Positions 7,244-14,751 of a stretch of 17,064 bases of DNA are shown here, one piece after another (position 1 is the first letter of the stretch; each line of letters begins with the position of its first letter). Where the stretch lies: NCBI GenBank assembly GCA_035997675.1, contig DASYIJ010000035.1:1-17064 (forward strand). The letters run 5' to 3'. The translations under genes were made by a program, and so were the position numbers. The notes under the pieces were generated by a model. It ran no database searches, was not told where the DNA came from, and saw only the letters and a list, made by a program, of their open reading frames with translations. The stretch comes from JALYZC01 sp035997675 (GTDB lineage: Bacteria > Actinomycetota > Thermoleophilia > Solirubrobacterales > Solirubrobacteraceae).

Positions 7244-9940
7244 ATGAGCACGTTTGTGGAGTACGTCCTCTATTGCGTGTACTGCAGTTGGAACCGGGAG
7301 GCGTCGTCGCTGACGATGCTGTCTCCGCGCTGTGAGCGCTGCGGCTGCGCGCTGCGCGCCGACAGCCGCGAGGCCTTCCGGCGCATCGCCCCCAGCCTGC
7401 GCGAGACCTCCGGTCCGACTCACCGCCGCACGGACACCACGGCGGTGTTCGCGTGTCTCGTGTCCGTGCCGTTCCTGCTTCCGCTCTTCGGGGTGCACGT
7501 CAGCGACGTCGCGTTCGCCGTGCCGCTGGTCATGCTCCTGTTCGCCGCCGTGCGCTGCGCGCAGGCGTCGGTCGCGTCGGGGGCCCGCCGCGGGATGTGG
7601 CGATCGATCACCGCGGCGTGCGCGTTCGCCGCGGCGGCGTCCCTGCTCGCCCTCGTCTCGGCCGTCACGGGCGGCACGCTGACCGCGGCCTTCTACCTCG
7701 GCACGCTCGGTTCGGTCGGACTGCTCGCGGCCGGCGCCTTCCTGGCGCAGTCGGCACTGCGCGGCGCTCGGCTCGAGCGGGTCGTCGACGCGCTGCTGTG
7801 GTGCGCCGTGATCGCGGCCCTGGGCACGTACATCGTGGTGATCCCCGGCTTCGCCCACGGCGACCCGGTGCTGACGTCGGTCTTCCTCCTCGACGTCGCC
7901 GCCGTGAGCCTGTTCACGCTCGCCGTCATCGTGCGACGGGACTCGCGGCATCGCCGCATGGGCTGGTGGCTCGTCGGAGCCGCCACGGCGGCCGCCGTCG
8001 GCGACGGGGTCGTGGCGATGCACTCCTCGGGATGGGTGCCCTCCCTTCCGGGCCTCGCCGCCCTGCTGTGGGCGGCCGCGGGCTTCGGCCTGGCGACCGC
8101 CGCCGAGCGCGAGGCCTCGGACGCCGATGCCGCCCCCGAGACCGCGGAGGAGCCCACGGGCGTGCGGTGGCTGATGGGCCGCGTCCTGCTGCCCCTGGCG
8201 GCGGTCGTGTCGTTCCCCGCCCTGGGCCTTGTCGTCTGGCTCGAGGACGGCCGCCTCGACCCCTGGCAGCTCGTCTTCTTCGGCGCGTTCTTCCTCTTCG
8301 CGCTCGTCGTGGCCTTCGGCCGGCAGGCCTACCTGCTGCTGGACAATCGCCGCGCCGTGACCCGCGAGCGCCGCCTGCGCCGGGAGGTCATGTCGCGGAA
8401 CGCCGAGCTCGAGGCGCTGACCGGATTGGCCACGACCATGACGCAGACCCTCGAGGAGGCGCCGATCATCGAGCAGGCCCTGGGCGTGCTGCACCTCGCC
8501 GCGCGCGCGTCGAGCAGCGCGCTGCACGCGACGGGCGGCGGCCGCAGCGAGCTCCTGGCCACCACCGGCGATTGGCAGGACGACGAGGTGTGGGTCGGCG
8601 CTCCGCGAAGCGACGCGGAGCCGGTGGAGATCGATACCCGCGGCGGGCGCAGCATCGCCCGCTTCCGGCTCAGCGCGCGCGGGCACACCATCGGCACCGT
8701 CACCCTGGTGCGGCCGGCGGTCGGCGCCCTCACCGACGAACGCGTGCGCCTGCTGCGCCTGCTCGTCGACCAGATGGCCGTGGCGGTGCAGAACGCCCGC
8801 GACTACCGCGAGAAGCTCGAGCAGGCCATTCGCGACCCGCTCACCGGCCTCTACAACCGCCGCTTCTTCTTCGAGGCGCTGGACAAGGAGGTCGGCCGCC
8901 ACGAGCGCTACGACTCCTCGGCCTCGCTGGTGATCTTCGACGTCGATGATTTCAAGCAGATCAACGACCGCCACGGCCACGCCGCGGGCGACGAGGTACT
9001 GCGCAAGATCGCCCGCATCGGCCAGGGGCTGCTGCGGCCCGCCGACTCGTTTGCGCGAATCGGCGGCGAAGAGTTCGCGCTGCTGCTGCCCGAGACCCAG
9101 CAGCTCGACGCCCTGCTCGTGGCGGAGCGCCTGCGCACCGCGGTCGCGCGCAGCACGATGCTGCCGGACCGTCGCGTGACGCTCTCGGGCGGCGTGTCCT
9201 CGTGCCCCCAGGACGCGACCACGCGGGAGGAGTTCGAGAAGAAGGCCGACGCGGCCCTGTACTGGGCCAAGCGCAACGGCAAGGACCTGTGCGCCGTGGC
9301 CAGCGAGGTAACCGGCGCGGAGGAGGGGTCGAGCGACGGTGACGGCATGCTCGCGCACCTGTACGCGATGGTGGCCGCCATCGACGCGCGCGAGCTGGTC
9401 ACCCGCGACCACTCCGAGAACGTCGCCGCCTACGCCGTCGCCATCGGCCAGGCGCTCGGCATGGATCGGGAGCGGATCATGGCGCTGCGCCGCGCCGCGC
9501 TGCTGCACGACATCGGGAAGATCACCGTCGCCGCCTCGATCCTGTCCAAGCCGGGTCGGTTGGACCCGCACGAGTGGACGCAGATCCATCGCCACCCGAC
9601 GGTGGGCGCCACGATGCTCATGCACGCGGGGCTGCCGGACGAGTCGCGCTGGGTCCGCCACCACCACGAGCGCATCGACGGCAACGGCTACCCGGACCAG
9701 CTCGTGCGCAACCAGATCCCGCTGGAGGCGCGCATCATCTTCGTCGCCGACTCGTTCGAGGCGATGACCTCGGACCGGCCCTATCGCACGGGCATGCGCG
9801 TCGAGGAGGCCCTGGCCGAGCTGCACCGCTGCGCGGGCACGCAGTTCGACCCGCCCATCGTGGACGCGCTCGCCGAGCTGATCGACCGCGGCGAGCTCGC
9901 GGTCCTGGCCCTGCGCGCCGAGAGCGCCGCCGCGGGCTGA
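7244..9940 (+). CDS. Membrane zinc-ribbon / GAF-like / GGDEF / HD-GYP cyclic-di-GMP protein
   Basis: This 898-residue protein combines synthesis and breakdown modules for c-di-GMP. Residues 11-33 contain CVYC and CERC, 15 residues apart, forming a likely zinc ribbon. About ten hydrophobic segments span roughly 65-360. A helical linker and GAF-like domain occupy about 375-525. GGDEF starts at D531 (DPLTGLYNRR) and has FDVDDFKQIND, an active GGEEF (607-611) and the product-inhibition I-site RPAD (598-601) five residues before it. HD-GYP occupies about 705-880, with HD at 755-756 and HHHERIDGNGYP at 806-817. Both active sites look intact, so the balance is presumably set by the membrane or zinc-ribbon input. 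The ATG at 7244 is chosen because it keeps the first CxxC; a TTG at 7214 is possible. No clear ribosome binding site is seen. It is divergent from the LOG gene and 19 nt upstream of an exporter. Confidence 0.88.
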   Translation: MSTFVEYVLYCVYCSWNREASSLTMLSPRCERCGCALRADSREAFRRIAPSLRETSGPTHRRTDTTAVFACLVSVPFLLPLFGVHVSDVAFAVPLVMLLFAAVRCAQASVASGARRGMWRSITAACAFAAAASLLALVSAVTGGTLTAAFYLGTLGSVGLLAAGAFLAQSALRGARLERVVDALLWCAVIAALGTYIVVIPGFAHGDPVLTSVFLLDVAAVSLFTLAVIVRRDSRHRRMGWWLVGAATAAAVGDGVVAMHSSGWVPSLPGLAALLWAAAGFGLATAAEREASDADAAPETAEEPTGVRWLMGRVLLPLAAVVSFPALGLVVWLEDGRLDPWQLVFFGAFFLFALVVAFGRQAYLLLDNRRAVTRERRLRREVMSRNAELEALTGLATTMTQTLEEAPIIEQALGVLHLAARASSSALHATGGGRSELLATTGDWQDDEVWVGAPRSDAEPVEIDTRGGRSIARFRLSARGHTIGTVTLVRPAVGALTDERVRLLRLLVDQMAVAVQNARDYREKLEQAIRDPLTGLYNRRFFFEALDKEVGRHERYDSSASLVIFDVDDFKQINDRHGHAAGDEVLRKIARIGQGLLRPADSFARIGGEEFALLLPETQQLDALLVAERLRTAVARSTMLPDRRVTLSGGVSSCPQDATTREEFEKKADAALYWAKRNGKDLCAVASEVTGAEEGSSDGDGMLAHLYAMVAAIDARELVTRDHSENVAAYAVAIGQALGMDRERIMALRRAALLHDIGKITVAASILSKPGRLDPHEWTQIHRHPTVGATMLMHAGLPDESRWVRHHHERIDGNGYPDQLVRNQIPLEARIIFVADSFEAMTSDRPYRTGMRVEEALAELHRCAGTQFDPPIVDALAELIDRGELAVLALRAESAAAG

Positions 9941-9942
9941 CG

Positions 9943-9948
9943 TAGGCT
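9943..9948 (+). promoter_or_regulatory. -10 box TAGGCT before the second exporter gene
   Basis: TAGGCTCGCC is identical over ten bases to the sequence before the TetR gene. Here it ends 11 nt before the ATG at 9960, giving a leader of only a few bases. It sits in the 19-nt gap after the GGDEF/HD-GYP stop codon. Confidence 0.4.
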
Positions 9949-9959
9949 CGCCCGCCAGG

Positions 9960-11546
9960 ATGCCGCGCATCACGGAGGCCAACCGCCCCTGGTGGACGCT
10001 CTTCGGCGCCTGCATGGGCCTGTTCCTGCTCATGCTGGACTCGACGGTGGTCACGATCGCGCTGCCCTCGATCCAGCGCGAGCTCGACGCGTCCAACGCC
10101 GACCTGCAGTGGATGCTCAACGCGTACCTGCTGACGATCACGGTGCTCGTGGTCACGGTCGGGCGGTTCGGGGACATGTTCGGGCGCAAGCGCCTGTTCC
10201 TGGTCGGCCTCGCGGCGTTCACCGCGGGTTCCGTGCTCGCCGCGGTCGCGGGCGACCCGATCGTGCTGATCCTCGCCCGCGTGGTCCAGGGCGCCGGCGG
10301 CGCCGGGCTGCTGGGCCTGTCGCTGGCGATCGTCAGCGACGCGTTCTCCGACGAGCAGCGCCCGCGTGCCCTCGGAATCTGGGTCGGGGTCTCGGCCCTG
10401 GCGCTGGGCGTGGGCCCGCTCATCGGCGGCGCGCTGCTCACGAGCCTCAGCTGGCGCTGGATCTTCTGGATCAACCTGCCCTTCGCGGTCCTCGGCTTCG
10501 TCGTGACGCTGCTCGCGACCCGGGAATCGCGCGACGAGACCTCGGGCCACCGGATCGACGTCGCCGGCCTGCTCACGTTCAGCGGCGGACTGACCGCGGT
10601 CGTGCTCGCGCTGATCGAGGGCAAGAGCTGGGGGTGGACCTCGGCGACCACGCTCGGCCTGTTCGTCGCCGGCGTGGCGCTGCTGGTGGCGTTCTGGTTC
10701 GTCGAGCACCGCGTGCCCCAGCCGATCGTCGACTTCCCCCTGTTTCGCAACCGGCCCTACTTTGGCGCGAACGCGGCCGCGTTCGCGCTCGTCAGCTGCT
10801 ACTGGGCGACGATGTTCCTGCAGCCCCAGTACCTGCAGAACATCCTCGACCACACGCCGCTGGAGGCGGGCCTGCTCATCCTTCCGGTGACGGCGCCGAT
10901 GATCGTGATCTCCCCGCTGTCCGCACGCCTGATCGAGCGGTTCGGCTCCCGGAACCTCATGACGTTCGGCATGGCCCTCGCGGTTGTCGGGGTGTTCCTG
11001 CAGACACGGATCACGGCGACCACCGGCTACGGCCTCCTCTTCGTCGCCTACCTGGTCCTCGGCGTGGCGATCGGGCTCGTCTACGCCCCGATGTCCACGG
11101 CGGCGATGACGGCGATGCCGCGGGAGAAGGCGGGGATCGCCGCCGGAGTCCTGGCCATGAACCGGATCCTCGCGGCGTCGCTCGGCCTGGCGCTGCTCGG
11201 CGCGCTGTTCTCGCACCTCCAGGTGAACAAGCTGCACGACGAGCTGCGCCTCCAGGGCGCGAGCCTGAGTGCGTCGGACCGCCACGACCTCGACGGGCTG
11301 CTCGCCGGCTCGGATCGCGCCCACGACGTGGTGGACCGGCTGCCGGCGAGCGCCCACGCGCTGGTCGAGAACGTCGCCCGCGACACGTTCGCCTACGCGC
11401 TGGCCAACGCGATGTGGGCGATGGTGATCCTGGCCTTCGTCGGCCTGGTGCTGACCTGGGTGTTCGTCAGCGACGCGCGTGCGCCGCCGGAGCCGCCGCC
11501 GGCCGCCGCGCACCACTACCTCCACCACCGGCGCTTCCACCTCTAA
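9960..11546 (+). CDS. DHA2-family MFS efflux transporter (EmrB/QacA type) with His-rich C-terminus
   Basis: The 528-residue length and roughly 14 hydrophobic segments fit the DHA2 drug:proton antiporters. The first helix carries LDSTVVTIALPSI, the helix 2-3 loop GRFGDMFGRKR, and helix 5 the antiporter motif ALGVGPLIGGALL. A hydrophilic stretch near residues 425-465 (LHDELRLQGASLSASDRHDL) precedes the last helix. The protein ends in a Pro/Ala-rich linker followed by HHYLHHRRFHL, with five His in eleven residues, which could bind metal or be incidental. The substrate is unknown. It follows the c-di-GMP gene by 19 nt but has its own TAGGCT box, so co-transcription is possible but not required. 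Its TAA stop forms the first bases of the -10 box of the next gene. No dedicated regulator adjoins it, unlike the exporter at the left edge. Confidence 0.9.
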   Translation: MPRITEANRPWWTLFGACMGLFLLMLDSTVVTIALPSIQRELDASNADLQWMLNAYLLTITVLVVTVGRFGDMFGRKRLFLVGLAAFTAGSVLAAVAGDPIVLILARVVQGAGGAGLLGLSLAIVSDAFSDEQRPRALGIWVGVSALALGVGPLIGGALLTSLSWRWIFWINLPFAVLGFVVTLLATRESRDETSGHRIDVAGLLTFSGGLTAVVLALIEGKSWGWTSATTLGLFVAGVALLVAFWFVEHRVPQPIVDFPLFRNRPYFGANAAAFALVSCYWATMFLQPQYLQNILDHTPLEAGLLILPVTAPMIVISPLSARLIERFGSRNLMTFGMALAVVGVFLQTRITATTGYGLLFVAYLVLGVAIGLVYAPMSTAAMTAMPREKAGIAAGVLAMNRILAASLGLALLGALFSHLQVNKLHDELRLQGASLSASDRHDLDGLLAGSDRAHDVVDRLPASAHALVENVARDTFAYALANAMWAMVILAFVGLVLTWVFVSDARAPPEPPPAAAHHYLHHRRFHL

Positions 11547-11549
11547 GCT
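11544..11549 (+). promoter_or_regulatory. -10 box TAAGCT of the hydrolase gene, sharing the exporter stop codon
   Basis: TAAGCT ends 7 nt before the GTG at 11557. Its first three bases are the stop codon of the preceding exporter gene. There is no Shine-Dalgarno sequence in the 10 nt between the two genes. Confidence 0.5.
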
Positions 11550-11556
11550 CGTCGCC

Positions 11557-12429
11557 GTGACGAGCGCCGACGTCGTCGAACGCCACCGCGCGGCCGGCCG
11601 CGAGTTCGGGGCGGCCGGCGTTCGGTCCTTCGTGCGCGAGGCCGGCGACGGCGACCCGGTGGTGTGCGTGCACGGCGTGCCGTCCTCGTGCTTCCTGTAC
11701 CGGAAGGTGCTCGACGAGCTGGCGGCCCGAGGACTGCGGGGCGTGGCCTTCGACCTGCCCGGCCTCGGCCTCGCCGAGCGCCCCGACGGATTCGACTACA
11801 CGTGGACGGGCCACGGCCGCTGGACCCGCGCCGCGGTCGACGCGCTCGAGCTCGATCGCTTCCACCTCGTGGTGCACGACATCGGCGGCCCGGTCGGCTT
11901 CGAGCTCGCCGCCGCCGTACCCGACCGCGTCCGGTCGCTCACGGTCCTCAACACGCTCGTCGAGGTCGACGGCTTCCGGCGGCCCTGGTCGATGGAGCCC
12001 TTCGCCCGCCGCGGGATCGGCGAGGCGTACCTGGCGACGCTGACCAAGCCGGCATTCCGCCGGCTGATGGCGCTCCAGGGCATCGCGAACATGGCCGCCG
12101 TACCGAAGGAGGAGCTCGACGCCTATGTCGACCTCCTCAAGCGCGAGGACCGCGGCCGTCACTTCCTGCGGATCATGCGCGGCTTCGAGCGCACGCCGGA
12201 GAAGGCCGCCCTCTATCGCGGGACGCTGCGCGACGTGCCCTACCCGGTGCAGATCGTCTGGGGCGCCCAGGACCCGGCGCTCAAGCTCGCCGTGCACGGC
12301 GAGCAGGCGCGCCGCGCCGCCGGCCTCGCGGAGATCCACACCGTGCCGGCCAAGCACTTCCTCCAGGAGGACCAGGCGCCCGCGGTGGCCGAGCGCGTGG
12401 CGGCGCTGGCCGCCGGCGCAACGGCCTAG
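11557..12429 (+). CDS. Alpha/beta hydrolase with Asp nucleophile (epoxide hydrolase / haloalkane dehalogenase-like)
   Basis: The 290-residue protein has the alpha/beta hydrolase order. VCVHGVPSS (36-44) supplies the oxyanion region and FDLPGLGLAERP follows. VVHDIGGPVGFE holds the nucleophile elbow with Asp108, not Ser. WGAQDPALK holds the likely acid Asp239 and AKHFLQED the catalytic His267. An Asp in HDxGG is the mark of epoxide hydrolases and haloalkane dehalogenases, which form an alkyl-enzyme ester opened by water; which of the two this is cannot be decided here. A helical cap lies between about 135 and 215. No signal peptide is seen, so it should be cytosolic. The GTG at 11557 is chosen because TAAGCT ends 7 nt upstream. 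Its stop overlaps the convergent dehydrogenase stop in CTAG. Confidence 0.85.
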   Translation: MTSADVVERHRAAGREFGAAGVRSFVREAGDGDPVVCVHGVPSSCFLYRKVLDELAARGLRGVAFDLPGLGLAERPDGFDYTWTGHGRWTRAAVDALELDRFHLVVHDIGGPVGFELAAAVPDRVRSLTVLNTLVEVDGFRRPWSMEPFARRGIGEAYLATLTKPAFRRLMALQGIANMAAVPKEELDAYVDLLKREDRGRHFLRIMRGFERTPEKAALYRGTLRDVPYPVQIVWGAQDPALKLAVHGEQARRAAGLAEIHTVPAKHFLQEDQAPAVAERVAALAAGATA

Positions 12430-13517
12430 CTCGACGGCACGGCGTCGAGGCGGCGCCGGGCGCGGCGGACGGCCGCCGCCAGCGGCGTCGCGTCGGCCTC
12501 GGCGGCCTCGGCCAGGACCGCGGCCATCGTCTCCTCGATCTCGGCCACCCGGGCGGCCGTGCGCTCCGGGTCATAGCCGTCGGGCTCGAGCTCGGCGGCG
12601 ACGTTGATCAGCCCGCCGGCGTTGACGAGGAAGTCCGGCGCGTACAGGATGCCGCGCGCCGCGAGCTCCGCCGCCAGCCCGTCGTCGGCGAGCTGGTTGT
12701 TCGCCGCCCCGCACACCACCCGCGCGCGCACGCGCGCAACCGTGTGCTCGTCGATCACGCCGCCCAGCGCGCATGGCGCGAGCACGTCCACGTCCGCCAG
12801 GGCCGCGTCGACCGGATCGGCCCAGGCGGCGTCCGGCAGCTCGGCGCAGATGGACCGCTTGCGATCGTCGACGTCGGCAAGGACCAGACGCGCGCCGGCC
12901 CGGGCGAGGCGGCGTGCGAGATGCTCGCCGACATGCCCGCAGCCCACGATCGCCACGGAGCGCCCGGTCAGGTCGGGCGCGCCGAACGCCGCGGCGCAGC
13001 ACGCACGCATTGCCGCCTCGACGCCCTGCGCGGTGAACGAGCTCGGGTCGCCGCTGCCCCCGTGGATCGTGGGCCGGCCGCTGACGTGTCGGGTGCGCTC
13101 GGCGATCGTGACCATGTCGCGGGCGTTCGTGCCGACGTCCTCGGCCGTGATGTAGGCGCCGTCGAGCGCCTCGACGGTGTCGGCGAAGTCGAGCAGCACG
13201 TCGCGGCGGGCGCCGCCCTCCGGAGCGGCGCTTCCGGACGCCAGGCAGATCACGCCCTTGCCCCCTCCGAGCGAGAGCCCCGCCGCCGCGGCCTTGAGGG
13301 TCATCGCCCGCGAGAGGCGCAGCGCGTCGTCCGCGGCGGCCGTCGCATCCGGGTAGTGCCACATGCGGCAGCCGCCGAGCGACGGACCGAGCGCGGTCGA
13401 GTGGACGGCCACGATGGTGAACAGCTCCGAGCGCGCGCCGCGGCGGACGATGAGCTCCTCGTGCTCGCGTGCGGCCGCCGGAGGTGCGATCGGGATGGTG
13501 TGCGGTTCGGCGGCCAT
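12426..13517 (-). CDS. Leucine/valine-type amino-acid dehydrogenase (Glu/Leu/Phe/Val dehydrogenase family)
   Basis: The 363-residue protein matches leucine dehydrogenases in length. LGPSLGGCRMW (43-53) is the substrate-side Gly-rich signature, MTLK contains Lys75, and GLSLGGGKGVI contains the catalytic Lys87. YITAEDVGT follows. The NAD-binding turn is GCGHVG (192-197), and APCALGGVID, GAANNQL and APDFLVNAGGLINV complete the family pattern. It oxidatively deaminates a branched-chain amino acid to its 2-oxo acid with NAD+, releasing ammonium. Phenylalanine as substrate cannot be excluded. It is the last gene of the oxoacid dehydrogenase operon: its ATG lies 1 nt after the E2 stop (TGAGATG), which implies coupled translation. 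Supplying keto acids to that complex is the obvious role. Its stop shares CTAG with the convergent hydrolase gene. Confidence 0.92.
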   Translation of the reverse strand: MAAEPHTIPIAPPAAAREHEELIVRRGARSELFTIVAVHSTALGPSLGGCRMWHYPDATAAADDALRLSRAMTLKAAAAGLSLGGGKGVICLASGSAAPEGGARRDVLLDFADTVEALDGAYITAEDVGTNARDMVTIAERTRHVSGRPTIHGGSGDPSSFTAQGVEAAMRACCAAAFGAPDLTGRSVAIVGCGHVGEHLARRLARAGARLVLADVDDRKRSICAELPDAAWADPVDAALADVDVLAPCALGGVIDEHTVARVRARVVCGAANNQLADDGLAAELAARGILYAPDFLVNAGGLINVAAELEPDGYDPERTAARVAEIEETMAAVLAEAAEADATPLAAAVRRARRRLDAVPSS

Positions 13518-13518
13518 C

Positions 13519-14751
13519 TCAGCGCCAGCCCTCGACGTTGCGCCGGACCGCGGACAGGAACCGGGCGGCCAGGGCACCGTCGATCGCCCGGTGGTCCCAT
13601 GACATGCAAAGGTTGGCGATCGGGCGGATCGCGACGGCGTCGGCGCCGCGCTCGTCGGTCACGACGACGGGCCGCTTGACGACCGCCTCGAGGTCGAGGA
13701 TCGCCACCTGGGGCTGGTTGATGATCGGCGTGGCCGCGATCGCGCCGAACGCCCCCGGGTTGGTGATCGTGAACGTGCCCCCGGTCACGTCGTCGTTGGT
13801 CAGCTCCCGCGCGCGGGCGCGGCGAGCCAGATCGGCGACGCGCCGGCCGAGGCCCTCGGCGGACAACTCGTGCGCCCCGTGCACGACGGGGACGATCAGA
13901 CCGTCCTCCTCGCCGAGGGAGACGGCGATGCCGAGGTTGACGTCGTCGTGGCGGACAAGGCGGTCCCCCTCGAAGGTCGCGTTCAGCGCCGGGAACTCGC
14001 GGAGTGCGCCGATGACGCACCGCGCCACGAGCGGCAGGTAGGTCAGCCCGAGCGTGGCGCGCCCGGCCTCGACCGCCGAGAAGTCAGCCTCCACGATCGT
14101 CGTGCAGTGCGCCGCGGTCTGCAGCGAGCGCAGCATGTGCTCGCCGATCGACCGGCGCATGCGCGAGAGCGACTCGCCCGCGGGCTCGGGGTCCGGGGCC
14201 GGCTCGGACTCGGGGGTCGGCTCGGACTCGGGCCGGTACGGGCTCTCGATGTGCATCGGTGCCTCGCCGTTGCCGGACTGCGCCTCGGCGGCGGCGAGAA
14301 CGTCCTGCTTGCGCACGCGGCCGCCACGGCCGGTGCCCGGCACCGCGTCGAGGTCGATCCCGTGCTCGGCGGCAATCCGCTGCACCACGGGCGAGTAGCG
14401 CCGGGGCCTGCCCTCGGCCGCGGCGGGCGCATCGGCGCCGGCCCGAGCGTCGACGTCCTCGTCGGCGTGCGCCTCGCCGGGCGCCGCCGCGGTATCGATC
14501 CGCGCCAGAAGGGTCTCGACCGGGACGGTGGCCCCGACCTCGACCAGGATCTCCGTCACCCGTCCGCCGGCCGGCGCGGGCACCTCCGAGTCGATCTTGT
14601 CGGTGGAGATCTCGCAGATCGTCTCGTCGGCCTGTACCCAGTCGCCGACGCGCTTGCGCCACTCGACGACCGTGCCCTCGGCGACCGACACGCCCATCTG
14701 GGGCATCGTCACGTCCACGAGCCCCGCGGTCTCAGTATGCGAGGAGCTCAC
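13519..14751 (-). CDS. bkdC: Dihydrolipoamide acyltransferase (E2) of 2-oxoacid dehydrogenase complex
   Basis: The 410-residue E2 has one lipoyl domain (about 11-87) with the lipoylated Lys52 in ISTDKIDSE. An Ala/Asp-rich linker follows, then a peripheral subunit-binding domain (about 117-154, RYSPVVQRIAAEHGI and VPGTGRGGRVRKQDV). A Pro/Glu/Ser linker built on a short tandem repeat leads to the acyltransferase core, which ends with DHRAIDG carrying catalytic His387 and Asp391. It moves the acyl group from E1 to CoA and scaffolds the complex. The GTG start at 14751 lies 20 nt inside the E1-beta gene and has a strong AAGGAGG 6 nt before it. The linked leucine-type dehydrogenase suggests branched-chain substrates; pyruvate is the alternative. 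Confidence 0.92.
   Translation of the reverse strand: MSSSHTETAGLVDVTMPQMGVSVAEGTVVEWRKRVGDWVQADETICEISTDKIDSEVPAPAGGRVTEILVEVGATVPVETLLARIDTAAAPGEAHADEDVDARAGADAPAAAEGRPRRYSPVVQRIAAEHGIDLDAVPGTGRGGRVRKQDVLAAAEAQSGNGEAPMHIESPYRPESEPTPESEPAPDPEPAGESLSRMRRSIGEHMLRSLQTAAHCTTIVEADFSAVEAGRATLGLTYLPLVARCVIGALREFPALNATFEGDRLVRHDDVNLGIAVSLGEEDGLIVPVVHGAHELSAEGLGRRVADLARRARARELTNDDVTGGTFTITNPGAFGAIAATPIINQPQVAILDLEAVVKRPVVVTDERGADAVAIRPIANLCMSWDHRAIDGALAARFLSAVRRNVEGWR
14201..14232. repeat. 18-bp tandem repeat in the E2 linker
   Basis: The unit starting GGCTCGGACTCGGG occurs at 14201 and again at 14219, 18 bp apart, the second copy being partial. It encodes the Pro-Glu-Ser-Glu-Pro-Thr repeat of the flexible linker between the binding domain and the catalytic core of E2. 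Copy number could vary without harming the frame. Confidence 0.6.

Noticed and set aside
7162..7251. N-terminal extension of the LOG protein to 7251
   Set aside because: The added 30 residues are basic and family-atypical, and a TAAGCT box sits 7 nt before the internal GTG at 7161.
7181..10750. Very long open frame (about 1,189 codons) on the minus strand opposite the GGDEF/HD-GYP and exporter genes
   Set aside because: It is antisense to genes with clear domain motifs and its translation is Arg/Gly/His-rich low-complexity sequence, typical of a GC-rich shadow frame.
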